Positions 21,995-35,831 of a stretch of DNA of 64,000 bases are shown here, in pieces. A model generated the notes under the pieces. The model was not told where the DNA came from and made no database searches. It saw only the letters and a list, made by a program, of their open reading frames with translations. Source of the stretch: Phytoseiulus persimilis. Its lineage: Eukaryota; Arthropoda; Arachnida; Mesostigmata; Phytoseiidae. The translations under genes and the position numbers were made by a program. Each line of letters starts with the position of its first letter. Positions within the stretch are counted from its first letter, which is position 1. Location: NCBI GenBank assembly GCA_037576195.1, contig CM075104.1, positions 9,120,775 to 9,184,774 of the forward strand, written 5' to 3'.

Positions 21995-22690
21995 GTGGCA
22001 GGACAGCGGCTTAGCGGCTACAGCGATTATGGATACAGTTTGCGAGCCATAGCCGGCTTCGCAAGGGTATCCGTTCATAGCGTCGAGCGTACTCTCCGGG
22101 AATACGATGAAACTGGTGGTTATCATGATCGACCGAGAGCAGATGCACTCTTCGAGCACTTTCCGACTCGGCGAAGTTGGGTAGATGGGTAGGATCGCTT
22201 CCCGAAAAGCACTGCTTCGGTCCGGTTATCGAGTGGAAATCGATCATTTTGACCGCCGCAACGAAGGTCCGGGGTTTTCCGCGCGAAGACACGCAGGGAT
22301 GTCCGCTTTCCATTTACCCTCTACGAAGAAAGATGGAGAATCTGTTAAGGTTTCGGGGGAAATTAATGGACGGACGGATTCAAACTGATATCTCGAAGTC
22401 TCGATGTGGCGTGCCATGTCCTGTGGAATCCGTCTGATCGGCCAAGCCTCCTCATTCCAACAACATGTCGACCTGGAGCACACTCTCGTGAATTCCAGAA
22501 GTATCTCTGATCCAGGAAGTCCAGTCGACATCTGACGTTATGACTCGGTGTTCGTGAAGCCGCGAACATAATCCCATCGAGCTGCTCTGGAATAATCTAG
22601 ATCGAGCCATTCGGGATTCCCTGGTCACGTATTCAAATGTGCTGTGTAATCCTGCGAGAGAGGTGGGCAGGAATCGGACAGGTAATCTTG
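21995..22690 (+). mobile_element. Badly decayed Tc1-like element fragment
   Basis: At 22028-22135 the plus strand reads GYSLRAIAGFARVSVHSVER then YDETGGYHDRPR, the helix-turn-helix pattern of Tc1 transposases (GxSxxxIAxxxxVSxxTVxR ... ETGxxxxRPR). At 22568-22620 NPIELLWNNLDRAIR matches the conserved NPIExLWxxLxRxIR around the last catalytic acid. The part between is full of frameshifts and stops. No terminal repeats were found. The lineage differs from the element at 20061-21629. Confidence 0.6.
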
Positions 22691-23737
22691 GAGAAAATGA
22701 CGAAACGGGCTGACGTGTGTTTGCCTGGCCGCAATCCGCGGTGAAGGCGACTCCTCCGACGAGAACAAGCTCTGGAAGGAAGCGATTCGCGCCACTGTGT
22801 TCTAACGACTCGTTTCGAGGACTCCGGCTACGGTGCGCTTCCCAAGCATTTTCGTAAGACGAGAAGTTACCTGACGAAGCTTGGATTCGGCACCGTGCTA
22901 TTGGATACGCGAATCACGAGGATTTCGTTGTCCCGCGACGATTCCCCCGGGCGGTCATGATGACAACGGAGTTTCATCATTGAAGTCAGACAGTGTGTGT
23001 TGCCCTCCCTCATTCGAGCGCGTTGGTTCACGCAGATGGTCTGTTATCAGTGGTAAATAGCTTTGTACGCCCGTGGGCGCACAGTGGTTGGCGGAGTGTC
23101 TACATGCGGCCTGCAGACCGCACTTCGCCCCTCCCCCCCGTCTATTCTATTCAGATTCCGCTTGCGAGTAAGGTGAACCCAAACTCTTCTTCGGGTATGT
23201 AAATATCGTGGTTTTCGATGTGGAGAACGCAGTTTGGGGAATAATACTGTTCAGCCTCGATCATTTCAACCTACCGGACTTCGATTATTCCAGCTTCAGC
23301 TACAGTGCAGCCCCGGTAATTTCAACATCGAGTTTTCAAACTCGCGGTTATACCAGCCGTTTTCTGCATCGAATAATGGAAATAATCGAGGTTGTACAAG
23401 AGTTGCATTCTTCATGGGAGCTAGTGGATCACTCAGGAAGGCACTGATTCGCCTGTCTGTGTGCACGTGTGCATTTTCAAGAACGTCGTGTCGTACCTGT
23501 GAGGGATAAGGCCCGTGTTTTGAGTTCCTCTCGAGATCAATAGGATCTGAAAGAATTTCCTGAACAGGGTCGCTAATCGAAGAACCCCCGAAAAATCAGA
23601 ATCTTTGTACTTCTGGACATAGCGGCGTCACCGAACAAACTTCGGTGTCACTCTAGAACCTGTGTGTTGTGAAGTTTCAATGATTCGATGACAGGGCTCA
23701 TATAACTCGACCAACTTTCAACCTACAAGCTTCGATC
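22691..23737. other. Presumed promoter/5' region of topoisomerase II; no gene seen
   Basis: I see no coding exon or repeat ends here. The topoisomerase II ATG at 23738 follows directly. Transcription start signals could not be singled out. Confidence 0.35.
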
Positions 23738-26700
23738 ATGGGGGAAGCGGTTGAGAAAATTTATCAGAAGAAGTCCCAGCTTGAGGTGAGTTGGGAAAGC
23801 ATGCGAGAGTACACGAGGCAGTGGACTTGCTCCAAGCCAGCGGAATGTCCATTCAAAAATCCTTTGGAAATTTCATCCCCCCTCCGTCTCGTCTCAAGTT
23901 AAGGTCCGCTTGCAGCATATTCTCCTCCGTCCTGACACCTATATTGGGTCAGTGGAGCCAGACACCCAGAAACTGTGGGTCTACGACGGGACCGAGCACG
24001 GCATGGTCTTCAGAGAAATAACTTTCGTCCCTGGCTTATACAAAATTTTCGACGAAATCCTCGTCAATGCAGCAGACAACAAGCAGCGAGACAAATCTCA
24101 AAGCATAATCAAGGTGAGCCGAGTCGGGAACTGGATCAGAAGCAGGTCTGTTCTCTCCACTTAAGAGTTTACGGGAAGTGCAACTGGCTTACCGAGAACT
24201 CCAATGAAGAAGCATCGGGTCTCTCAAACTCTCCTCTCACAGGTCGAGATAGACCCTACCAAGCGGATGATTTCGGTTTACAACAACGGCAAAGGAATAC
24301 CTGTCGTTATGCACAAGGAAGAGAAGTGTTACGTGCCAACTTTGATATTTGGTCACCTCTTGACTTCATCCAACTACAATGACGATGAGAAGAAAGTCAC
24401 AGGGGGTCGAAACGGTTACGGTAAGGGACATGAGCAACTTGACTCCGAGCGAAAGAGATCTAGTTTTGTGTCGCCAAATCAGAGGCGCTCGTGAAGACAA
24501 CCGAACGCTTGTTGAACCGGTTTGACCATAATCGTTGCAGGAGCGAAATTGTGTAACATATTCTCGACGAGATTCACTCTCGAAACCTCATCGAAAGCTG
24601 AGAAGAAAGCTTTCAAACAGACCTGGACCGACAATATGACGAAAGCTGGAGAGCCCAAGATCGTCGAAAGCTCTCAGGCATGTACTCGCAGTTGTAATTG
24701 AGCAGAATATTCCTCTTTCAGTCGTACTCGACTGAACAATCCATTGCAGGACTACACGAAGGTCACATTCTACCCAGATCTGACTAAGTTCAATATGAAG
24801 GAGCTGGACAAAGATTTCGTCGCACTCGTCAGCAGGCGTGCTTACGACGTTGCTGGCTGCACTTCAGGCGTTAAAGTGTACCTGAACGGGGAACCGTGAG
24901 TGAGCTAACGACATTTTATCATCCTCAGTGGGGAGCATCCAACCTCGAGAATACGGAAGCCTAACTCGTGATAAAAATTTCATAAACGGAGGTTATTTCC
25001 ACTCAAGTTTACCCGTGAAAAACTTCTTGGATTACGTGAACCTCTTCACATCGAAGTGCACGTCCGAGGATGACGAAAAACCGCTGACTGTAGTCCATGA
25101 AATCGTCAGCCCGAGATGGGAAATCGCCTGCTGCCCGGCGCCCGAAGGAGAGTTTAAGCAAATGTCTTTTGTAAACAAGTGAGTGCAACAGCTTGCGCTG
25201 TCAGTCCCGGCCCCTCGAGACCCTCATTTGACGGAGGGCGGATACCGTTGCGAGCCGGATGAGTCCGAACAATTTTTTTCTTATCACCCCAGCATCGCGA
25301 CCACGAAAGGCGGATCCCACGTGGAGTACGTGGTTGACGCAATCTCGAAAAAACTCGCTGACCAAGTCAAGAAGAAGAACAAACAGGGAGTGAACATCAC
25401 GAAAAAACAGATCAGAGATCACATGTGGATCTTCGTGAACTGCCTCATTGAAAACCCTACCTTCGATTCGCAAACGAAGGAGAACATGACGCTTCAGGTA
25501 CTCCACCGCAGAACTCGCCCAAGGGAATGAATCTTATCGAGCCGAAGGCAACTTCGGAGTTGTCATCGATTCTACCTTCTGCCCGATTCGAGTCACGTGC
25601 CCAACGCAATACAAACAATATTTTCTCAGGCAAAGAAATTCGGGTCAGCCTGTGAAATGTCAGACAAGTTCTTCAATGGTGTTCTCAAATCAGGGATCAT
25701 TGATTCTATTATGATGTTCGTCCACTTCAAAGCTCAGAAAGAAATGAACAAAAAATGCTCGAAAACAAAACACGCCAAGCTCAAAGGTCAGTGCCGGAAG
25801 TACTTCTGGCCCTGATTCCGACTTTGTTTCTTCGGCAGTTTGTTACAGCTCATCCCTAACATTGAAGCATTGTATCGAAAACTGATCGAGAAGGAAACTT
25901 TTCACCGAAAGTCTCCAACATTCAGGTATTCCGAAGTTGGAGGACGCAAACGACGCCGGCACTAGTCGCTCTATAGATTGCACACTGATCCTCACAGAAG
26001 GGGATTCGGCCAAGACATTAGCCGTTTCCGGGCTCGGAGTTATCGGTAGAGATCGTTACGGAGTATTTCCGTTGCGTGGAAAGCTTCTCAACGTTCGAGA
26101 AGCAACGACTAAACAACTCCTTGAAAACGCGGAAATCAACAACATAATAAAAGTGGGTAAAATTCATTAATCTATTGGGGTGCTCCACCCGAATTTTCCT
26201 CTATGATTTGACACGACACCACCTGGGAATTCGACTGCTCACGATTGGTTTTGAACGAAAAAACCCCAGCTGGGAGGGAACTTCCCCCTTCGGGAAACAA
26301 CTAAACAGCCCACTTATCGTTCAGATCTGTGGACTTCAATACAAAAAGAAGTACGAGAATCCAGAGGACATGAAGAGCTTACGTTACGGCAAAATCATGA
26401 TCATGACTGATCAGGTCAGTAGTTAAAATTTTTTCGGATCAATGAAATCATGGATGGAGGCTACCATGAACGCATTGCTTCAGGATCAAGACGGATCTCA
26501 TATCAAAGGACTCCTCATAAACTTCATTCATCACAACTGGCCGTCACTCCTGAGAATGAATTTCCTTGAGGAGTTTATCACGCCCATCGTCAAAGTTTTC
26601 AAAGGATCAAACGAACTGTCGTTTTTCTCGCTTCCTGAGTTTGAAGAGTGGAAAGTCGTCACCCCGAATTGGGAATCTTGGAGAGTCAAGTATTACAAGG

Positions 26701-29700
26701 GTGTGTTGCCAAGTCACACGCAGTGCTAAAACCACCCCCCCCCCCCCCCGGAATCTCGAGACGTTCAACCGTTCGAAAAAAGGTCTGACATGGAGTCTGC
26801 TCTGAATGCTTCCAGGTTTGGGTACGTCTACCGCTAAGGAGGCGAAAGAATACTTTTCGAACATGAGCAGGCATCTCATCAAATTCAAGTACTCAGGTGC
26901 CGAAGACGACAGCTCCATCACGTTGGCTTTCTCGAAAAAGATGATCGAAGAGGTCGGTATCTTTCGCGCCTAGAGAATGCGACCCAGTGGAATGATCGAG
27001 AAAAAAGTGCAAAATATGATGAGTGCTATCACAATTCAGCGGAAAACATGGCTCACCAACGGGATGAAAGAACGCAAGGATCGTCGTGAGCTAGGGATGC
27101 CGGAAATCTATCTGTACAACAAAGACACCAAGCACGTATCGTACTCCGAATTCGTTCACAAAGAACTGATCCTGTTCTCCAACATGGACAATGAGCGATC
27201 AATACCGTCGCTGGTCGATGGTCTGAAACCCGGCCAGAGGAAAGTGTGTGCCTTCTTCTGCTCAGTCTGATTCAATACTTCCACGATCCCCACGCAGGAT
27301 TTCGATCTCCGCGTAGATGATTGAAATCCCCGCCTCGGCATGTTGTTCGCAGGTGCTGTTCACGTGCTTCAAGCGTAATGATAAACGGGAAGTAAAAGTC
27401 GCACAGCTTGCCGGCTCAGTTGCTGAGATGTCCGCTTACCATCACGGAGAACAGTCGCTCATGATGACCATCATCAATTTAGCGCAGGATTTCGTCGGGT
27501 CGAATAATATCAATCTTCTGCAGCCTATCGGGCAGTTTGGAACGCGACTCCAAGGAGGGAAAGACTCGGCATCGCCCAGGTCGGTTTGGTTCGATCGCTT
27601 GGTTTGGCCGTCGAGGCCAGAGAGTGAATGCTTGAGACGGCCCCCAATTATTCTAACCTCAGCGTGCTATTTATCCATTCAGATACATATTTACAAAACT
27701 ATCGCCGTTGACACGATACTTGTTCCCCCTGGCTGATGACGCCATCCTCGAGTCTCTGTTCGATGACAACCAGAAAATCGAGCCAAATTATTATCTTCCG
27801 ATAATACCGATGGCTCTCGTGAACGGTGCTGAGGGTGAGTTCGAGCCCATCTCGGTTTTCCACGATGAGCCTGTCCGCCAGACGGCGATAGAGGCATCCA
27901 CCAACGCGCTCGAGGGACAGTCCATGTCTGAGCAAGCGAACGTCCGTTCGTATCTACTCCGCATTTCGTGATACAGAAAAGGGCTTCCGGGGATACGGGT
28001 TGCATCACAATGCACACCCCACATCATACGGCACCGGAGTCCCAGATCTGCCGTTGAATTGCCGTATTCCGCGGATCCGTATTGCGGCAAAGATGAACTT
28101 CATATTGCAGCCTTGGGGGCCGCAGGGGAATTCCGTTGAGGGCAGAAGCCTCTCATCGTTCGGTTCTCATCAGGAACCTTTTCGTTTCCCCATGAACCAG
28201 TCGAATTTCGCATTACGAAGTGCAGGGTCTGGTCGTGTAAGCAATACGTGTGACACGAAGAATCAATCCAGGCATCGGGACGGGATGGAGCACGAAAATC
28301 CCCAATTACAATCCGAGAGATGTGGCCGAGAACGTCCGTAGACTCCTCAAAGATGAGCCACTGAAGAAGATGACACCTTGGTACAAAGATTTCCAAGGAG
28401 AAATCACTACACTAGATTCAGGCTCAAGAATTATTGTTCACGGAGAAATTTCAACGCTATCGAACAATCGAGTTCAGATAACGGAGCTTCCCGTCAAAGT
28501 TTGGACGCAGGCTTTCAAGGAAAACGTTCTTGAAGCTCTGCTACACGGCTCGGACAAGGTCGGTTCAATGAAGCAGAGTTCACAAAAAACTCGGAATCGG
28601 TCGTCACCGTTGACTTCCGAGGATTGACGTTCTCATTGTTCGAAGGTGCCGGGAATGATCACAGATTTCCGGGAGTACAACACCGACACCAAAGTCAACT
28701 TCGTGGTTCAGATGGAAAGCTCGCAGATGGCGAAAGCGCAATCCGAGGGGCTCCATCGGGTGTTCAAGCTTCAGACTACACTGGCGACGACGTGTATGGT
28801 TCTCTTCGATGCTGCCGGCTGCATTCGTTTCTACGAAACACCAGAAGATATACTCCAGGAGTTCTACGCCGTTCGATTGGACGGTTATGTGCGCCGTCGG
28901 GATTACCTCCTGGGGCTTCTGCGTGCGGAGGCAAGCAAACTAACCAACCAAGTGAGTAAACTTCGATGAAGGGTAGCAAGCCGTCTCCTCCAAAGCTGTT
29001 GAGATACCTCGCGAAACTGCTCATCCGGCTGTATTCGATGCTCTGATCCCCTACCTCCCACGAACAAGAACTGCAGGAGTCCCTTGACGAGTCTTCCTCC
29101 CCATCTCTCAGGCGCGATTCATAGTGGAGAAATGCGAGGATAAAATTCGAGTGGAAAACAAGAAAAGGAAGGCCATGATGCAGCTGCTCGTGGAACGCGG
29201 CTACGATCCAGACCCCGTGCTCCGCTGGAAGGAGGCTCTGAAAACCGAGCAGGAAAAAGAGGCGGAGGCCGGAGTCGACGGCGACGAGGACTCCTCGGGA
29301 GAATCAGCAGGAAGTCAGGAGCAGTCGGGAGCCAGTCAAACCAAGGATTACGATTATCTTTTGAGTGAGTACATCGGTTCAAGCTACGCATTTCGATTCA
29401 TGGTCTAGTTCATCAGCTCCCCCGCTGGTCGCTTGTAGAAGTTCAGTTGATCTTGACAGTGCGGATTTCTAACTCGCTCCATCGGCAGGCATGACGATGT
29501 GGAGCTTGACTTTCGAGAGGAAAGAGGAGCTCCTCAAGAAGCGAGACAACAAGATAACCGAACTGAAAACGCTCGAGGGGAAAACTCCAAAAGATCTATG
29601 GATCGAAGATCTGGACGCATTCTCGGCGAAACTCGACGAATACGAAGCGAAACAGCGAGAAGAAAACGTTAAAGCTGAGAAGGTGACGCTATGTCTCGTG

Positions 29701-30788
29701 CTCCTCGTGGAACTTTCCACGTCACAAGCTTGGCTTGCTGTTCTATCGGAATTGAGGATGATATCTTCTAGAAACTGACATTCTCTGACCGCCCTTATCC
29801 AGAAACAGAAAACAGTGACATCGCAGAAAAGTTCGAAAGGAAGGGCTGTGAAAGGAGAAGCCAACGAGAAGGGCGAGCGAATCAAACCTGAGATCAATCA
29901 GATGCTGATTGAGAAGATCGAGAAGGCGGCGATTGCAGTGAGTTTGGAGAGATCTGATGTTCCTCTTTCCGAGAATATGAAACAGAGAGCAATCCCTACC
30001 GGTGCTACGACCCTGACTCGACGACTCCATGCCTGTTTCCTGCGAAATGGTTTCTAATCTTCCAGGGCCAGAAACGCAAGGAGCCGAAAGCCGAGAAGGC
30101 ACCCAAGGTAGAGAAGGTGAAGAAAGAGATCGTGAAGAAGGAGCCTAAGGATGCCAAAGGCAGCAAGGAGGATCTCAAACAGAAGAAACTCGATTTCAAG
30201 AAGAAAGTCAAGAAGGAAGATAGTGGAACTGATCTCAGTGATGGAGGGTCAGGATCTGAATTTGAATTGAGTGATGAAAGTTCACAGAAACGCGGTTCAA
30301 GTCAAAGGAAGCGCGCGAGAGCCGTGGTGGACGCTTCCTCCGGAGACGAGGGCTCCGAGGACGAGAAGGTGAGCGACATCGTCACGCAACACAGTCACGC
30401 ACCGACGCCTTCGGGTCACGGGGTATGACTCATATTTCTCTTAAACTTCTAGGAAAACCTTGGAGGGGCTTCGACGACCGCCCCAGCAATAGAGGAAATT
30501 CTGAGCAGTGAGGAAGAATTTGTCTCCCTTTCCAAGCGAGCTCCTGCCAAGAAGGTGCAAGTGTCGAAATCTAAAGGTTGGTAGTCTCGAGCGGGAATTC
30601 TTAACTAATGACTTGCTCTCACATTGTCGGTCATAAATGAGCTGCATCCTCCTGTTCCAGCCTCGGCTGCGTCGAAACGCAAAAAGCTTCACCTATCGGA
30701 TTCCGACAGCGAGAAAGAGCTCAAAGCGAAAAAATCTAGCAAGAGAGCCCCGAAAGCCGGTTTACTCTCGGACGATTCTGATTTTTGA
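23738..30788 (+). CDS. TOP2: DNA topoisomerase II (ATP-hydrolysing), 23 exons
   Basis: Nuclear type IIA enzyme that passes one DNA duplex through another; needed for chromosome segregation. Exons: 23738-23785, 23916-24113, 24243-24420, 24541-24677, 24750-24895, 25008-25178, 25293-25497, 25630-25786, 25926-26152, 26325-26414, 26484-26700, 26816-26952, 27040-27243, 27353-27579, 27683-27834, 28272-28558, 28646-28951, 29112-29364, 29489-29682, 29803-29937, 30066-30368, 30453-30576 and 30661-30788. All phases agree. The product is 1,407 residues, a little shorter than insect orthologues. Landmarks: [21 protein letters not shown] site [18 protein letters not shown], transducer [23 protein letters not shown] and [23 protein letters not shown], catalytic tyrosine in ASPRYIFTKL (split by intron 14), and a Lys/Asp/Ser-rich C-terminal tail ending SDDSDF. 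Intron 4 (24678-24749) starts GC rather than GT. The N-terminal extension before the HILLRPD motif is only 16 residues. Confidence 0.96.
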
Positions 30789-31026
30789 ACCGTGGTAGCG
30801 ACCTGAGTTTTCAATCGAAAGCCCCCAAAAACCTACTCCGTTTGCACACGCACAGTTTTTACTCTCGGGATACCCCTTTCTGGGCTATTCGATGCTTGGA
30901 CGGGGACGGGCGACCGGGAGCTTTATGCTTTCGTTTTCTTTTACCAGCTGTCTGAGATTGTGCATATTTTATCCTCATAGATATGTTATATTTTATATGT
31001 ACATTTGCTCCCATGAGTTGTTCTGT

Positions 31027-31032
31027 AATAAA
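31027..31032 (+). terminator. Poly(A) signal of topoisomerase II
   Basis: AATAAA in TGTAATAAATTCCAG, about 240 bases after the TGA at 30786-30788. Confidence 0.65.
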
Positions 31033-31603
31033 TTCCAGAAAAACTTTCCGTGTCTCCCCTGACAGCGGCATTTTCATTCGTATTCATGAGCATTCGTTGA
31101 CTTCCGCATAGCACATTTCCAGGAGTGCTGATCAACGGAGCTTTGAGCAAAACGTTGCTCCTGGAACACAGTTTCAAGTCACGGCTCTCGGACGCGAATT
31201 CTGGATCAATGATAGCCTTTGTGCACTCCGGAGTCAATCAGGCCGGAGGCGGTTTCTTATGGGCTTAGCCTGGGGAACATCGTAGCCGAACATGTAGCCT
31301 CGTTGGTTTTCCCTTCAAGCAAAAAAAAAACGCGCAAGAAAGGCACGAAGTCTCCGACCCTTTAATTATGAAAGATTTCACAACCAATTCAACTCGTGAG
31401 CGAAAATTCATTGGTATCTCGAATGACTTTCGATTGTAACTGATGATTGAGAACTGAGCTCCAATTCTTAATGAAATCTGATATCACCCTAATCTCTGAC
31501 GAAATCGTTGTCAGCCATTTTACCACGACGATTCCCCGAAACTTCTATGTTGACGACAACAATTGCCAACATTGCCACAGTCTTCCTTAGGAGAGTATCG
31601 ATG

Positions 31604-34600
31604 TCAGTTAATTTGGTTCCCTTTCGCGTGGAATTCGTGCCTGCTGACGAGCAGGCGATCTTCATCGATGTGTTCGCCTTGGATCACGCGCACTTGATCG
31701 CCATAACGCAGATCTGGTCGCGGGGGCTTTAACTGAATCTTCTGGAGTGTTGTTGTTATGTCTGCGAGCGCGTCGGGACAGGAGTAAACTCTCGTTGCAG
31801 TGCACGCACCGTCTGGAATGGACAAGATGAGCGCCGTCAGATCGCGAGCCACGTTCCCATCTCTGAACATAATCGCGTTCAGATATCAGACGTCAGGGAG
31901 ACTTACTTTGGTCTTCCAGCCTGAGTTCTATCTTATGTCTGGTTATCTCCACGACCCTTCCTCGAACCAATCCTCTCAAGTGCTCGAAGAGAACCAGTTG
32001 ATCGATTTTCAATCGTCTGAGGGGGATCTCTTCTAGCGAATCAACTCTTAGGCTAGAAAGTATCTCCTGGATGTTTCGCCCTCGAGTGCAGTGGGCGCCC
32101 AAGAAGAGTCCCTCCTTCTCCTCCAAAACGCACTCCACCTAGGGAAGAGTCCGAGTAAGTGACTGATACGAAGGGAGCGAAGGAATATCTTATCGAGCAT
32201 CACCGAATGATCCGGCATGGGGACTCACCAGGAAACTTTGGGTGGGGACCTCTTCTCTTGAATCACGCACCTCACTTCCGGTTTCGGTTCTCTTCACGCA
32301 GTTGCCGTTGGCGAATACTGGGAACTCACGATGCTCGAGTTCCGACTCAGGATTCTGATTGGAGCTCGTGTGGCGTTCTATCGGTGCGTGAATTGATTCA
32401 TTGCCACTGTACTCCCGGACAGCATCGCTTGCCAAATCTCGGGGGAGCCTACCACTCCCCAGATATCGATGTTTCGGAGGCGTAACAACCCGCCTCTGAA
32501 AGTTTCCAGAGTTCAGATCATCGACAGGTTGGGAATCCACGGTGGGCACCCTAGAAGTCAGCGATTGTCGCCCACTCCGAGGTCCTGCCGGGTGAGAACG
32601 TGCGTCGTTTCTCAAGGGCAACGAACTGGTCCGGCTGGATGTCAACTCAATGCCAGCCGGTTTGGATTGGCGCAGGATCCCGTCCTGATGCGCTTTTGTC
32701 GTTATCTCTATCGAAGAGCGCTCGTCTTTCGTCTTCTCGGTTTCACCGGGCCATTCGGGTACGAGATCTCTGTTTCCGCTCGCTGGCAGCTCGAAACTCT
32801 TTCGGAATCGATGCGCTCCGCCATCAACCTCCATCGCGGAATCGGGCGGCACGTCGTCAACGGGAGTTCCGTTTCTTTGACGCCATGTTCCTTCCGACGC
32901 ACCGCAGACATCGTGAGCCGGTGTTTCAATTGCGTCCGGATCAGACGGAACATCGCACGGATTCGGAACCGATCCGAACTCGTTGCCGTGCTTGACAGTT
33001 CCGTTCTCTCGCAAAGCCGGTTCGTCCTCTCCCTCCTTCGGTGAAAGGTAGGACTGAGCCGGTAGGCTCATGCTCTGATCGACAGAGGATTCGTCACATT
33101 CGCTTAACCTTTGGTCGACTTCAAAGCTGCATGGTTCAACCGTGTTGTGGCTCGTTGACGATTCGATGGGAGCAGTTCCGACCCATGGAGCAGCAGTGTC
33201 GCCGCGAGCAACGGTTTCTTTGGAGCTGGTTTCCGATTCCTTGAGTTCGTCGTCAGGAAGCTCTCCATCAGGAAGTCGATTTTTTCCTCCCGCGTTCACC
33301 TCTGCAACAGATCGGAAGGCATCGAGAATGGAAGAGGCACTTGATCGAAAAAAAAATCCGAAACCACACAAATGCCAATTAGGTGAAATAAAAACTATAA
33401 TTATTTAAACACTTCCAAAGTGGACACTAGTGCTCTCCGATGGCAAATCAAATCACCTATCGAGGAGACGTCCGCGCTCGCGATTCCAGTTGCTTCGTCG
33501 ATTTTGATGGAGCTCAGCACTAGGAGATGGTCCTCATGGCTTATCTCCGGAGCACTGTTCCGAACTTGCACGCGAAGCTGCAGCAGCGAGAAAGGTTACG
33601 TTCGGAGGCCTCCGTTCATCTTGGCGTACATCAGTCATAGGAAACATGAGCAGCGGCGATGCTCGAGGAACATCCGCGACAGCTCACCCCGAACGGAGGT
33701 AGTCTCTCAGCTAGTTCTGTTGGTAACTTCCAGAGGCTGCTATTGGCTCGAGTGGCAGAGATTCCGTAGTCGACGAGATAGACATCAGCGGTCGATGTTC
33801 CGAACTGTGCAGCCCGCCCTTCGAGGAATACAGGCAGAAGCACTCAATTGATTCATCTTTCGAGCGAAGGGATACAATATTTGACGGATCCTATCACAGC
33901 CTCGTTCACAATACCTCGGACGAACTTTTCGTTCCATAAAACAGCAACTGGGTCATCCTCCTGGAGGGCATCCGCGGCCTCGAGTAAGGCTTGCTCCCCA
34001 AGGACTGTGAGCTCGCATTCTAGCCTCGAGAGTTCTTCAGTCGGGAACCTGGTCAACTGAACCCCGAGCCGAGATCCTTCGTTCCGTACGACGGACACCA
34101 CCTCGGTTGGGTGCAATGCCGCTTCCGCTAATCGAGCTGGGAAAGGTATGAAGTGTTCTCGAAACTCGCATAATACTCCCTCACCTGGCAGTTGCCCAAT
34201 CTGGTCTTTTACCCAGCGGAATGCAACGGATTGGCGGTCCATCATGTACGTACAGGGTGTATTTCGCGCTACCGGACTGCTTTCCAGTAGGGGCCCGAGG
34301 CGATCGGCGAAGCATTCGCCGTGTGTGTTGTGCAAGTCATGAATCATCGGGAATGGCCAATCTGGAGCTTTCCCGACGGTCTGCTCACTCCCAACATCGC
34401 AACCTCCTTCGAACCAGACATTTTTGTTGATGCAGCCCTCCTGTGTCGCTCGACTCAGAACCTCCGGATCAGGAATTTCGAACAGGCGCGGATGCAATCG
34501 ATCTAAAAAAAAAGCCTGCGCTTCCGGACTGTACGCTATGGTTTTGCACAGGTTCCTCACATCTCGAAGCCGGCCAACGGAAACCTGTAAGGATGGGCTT

Positions 34601-35831
34601 GACGGGGATCATGATTCCGATGCAAAAAAGTCAAACTCGAAATTGCTCCCGGAATAGAGTCGGAAACATTCTTCTCCCGGATACAAACCTTCTCCAGAAA
34701 ATGGCCGACGTCGATGAGAGTCAACGAGGCGAACTTTCCATAAACTCGCTCTACCCGCGCGCGATACCTGAAACGAACAGCAGAGAATATAGCGGAGCGT
34801 CGCCGTATGGTATGAGAATGGTCTGCCGAATCTCAGTAGAACTTCCCGAGCGGCGAAGGCTACCGTCGCGGGGTGTTAAAGGATGTGTAACGGGAAAACG
34901 TGGGCTATAACTCTGCTATTGGAGCAAACAGAGATTCGATGTAGTGACCCCTGAGGAGAGGGAGACTGAAGCTATCCATCGGAAAACAAAATGGCGGCTC
35001 GGCAACTTTGCCTCCTTTCCCAAGGATAAGTTCTCGATTCTGTCATGTGCCCCTGATCATTTCTCGCCTGGCGCGTGGATCTCGATACTGTTTCTCTCAA
35101 TTCGTAGCTGGAAGAAACTGCAAGCGAATGTACTGGAACGATCGCGTTCGGTGTGCACGTCTTCAATGGAGTCGTCGAGAACGACAAGCGACGCATTTCA
35201 TTTTTATCAATCCGCATTCGGAAATTCTCGCTGTGTCTGGAACAGCTTCATTCTAGTTCACTCGGAAGATCTATCGTTATCTACATGCCGAAAGAAAAAT
35301 CGGCACTCTCTCCCGTGCTGGCGAGAATTGATCAGGGATGAATGGCAAACTCGAGAAATTGTCCTTAGAAAAGAAGACAACGAAGTCGAGCCGCTATATT
35401 TTCCAAAGATTAATTTTAGCCTTCCTTCTCCCAGAAGTCACCTCATCTAATCTCTCGCTGCGATCAGAGCGAAGTTGAAGGCTGGAAAATCAGAGCCACA
35501 CTTTCACGCAACACCCCCTCAAGGGAGCTCTGCGTGAACCGGATGATGAATAGAGTAACAGTATCATTGCGGACCCATGGGGTCTCATCATTCCCTACTG
35601 AGACATGGACTCACCAGTTGCCGCAAACTTTCAATATAACGATATCACTGATAGCGACATTCCTGACGAGTGATAATTGGCCTTCCACACTCCTCAGCTG
35701 GGCCAGCGTTTGATGCACCAAGGTGAGCACTTGAAAATCGTGAACGAACACCGCGACACTCCTCCTCCACCATACGGTCTTCGTGATAACTAGCGACCGC
35801 CTTTGTCGCTTCACTTCTTCGGGTACGAGCA
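31604..35831 (-). CDS. Tudor-domain protein (5' end unresolved), at least 8 exons
   Basis: Exons in transcript order: 35831-35615, 34767-34689, 34584-33898, 33804-33688, 33577-33457, 33301-32229, 32138-31907 and 31860-31604 (TGA). Phases agree throughout, giving about 927 residues. One tudor core is CGNWYRARVERVYGKFASLT then LIDVGHF, formed across the first junction (the W codon is split). A second is AVLWNEKFVRGIVNEA then VYLVDYG. The segment FREHFIPFPARLAEAAL between them resembles the extended tudor fold. A 357-residue polar, probably disordered exon (32229-33301) follows, then LVLFEHLRGLVRGRVVEITR, perhaps a further divergent domain. Tudor proteins of this kind bind methyl-arginine on Piwi-class proteins in germ granules; that role is inferred from the family. 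The exon at 35831 begins mid-codon, so at least one upstream exon is missing. The junctions 33805-33897 and 31861-31906 are the least certain. Confidence 0.75.

Noticed and set aside
28100-28396. Minus-strand frame in topoisomerase II
   Set aside because: Antisense to the exon at 28272-28558; explained entirely by the topoisomerase coding sequence.
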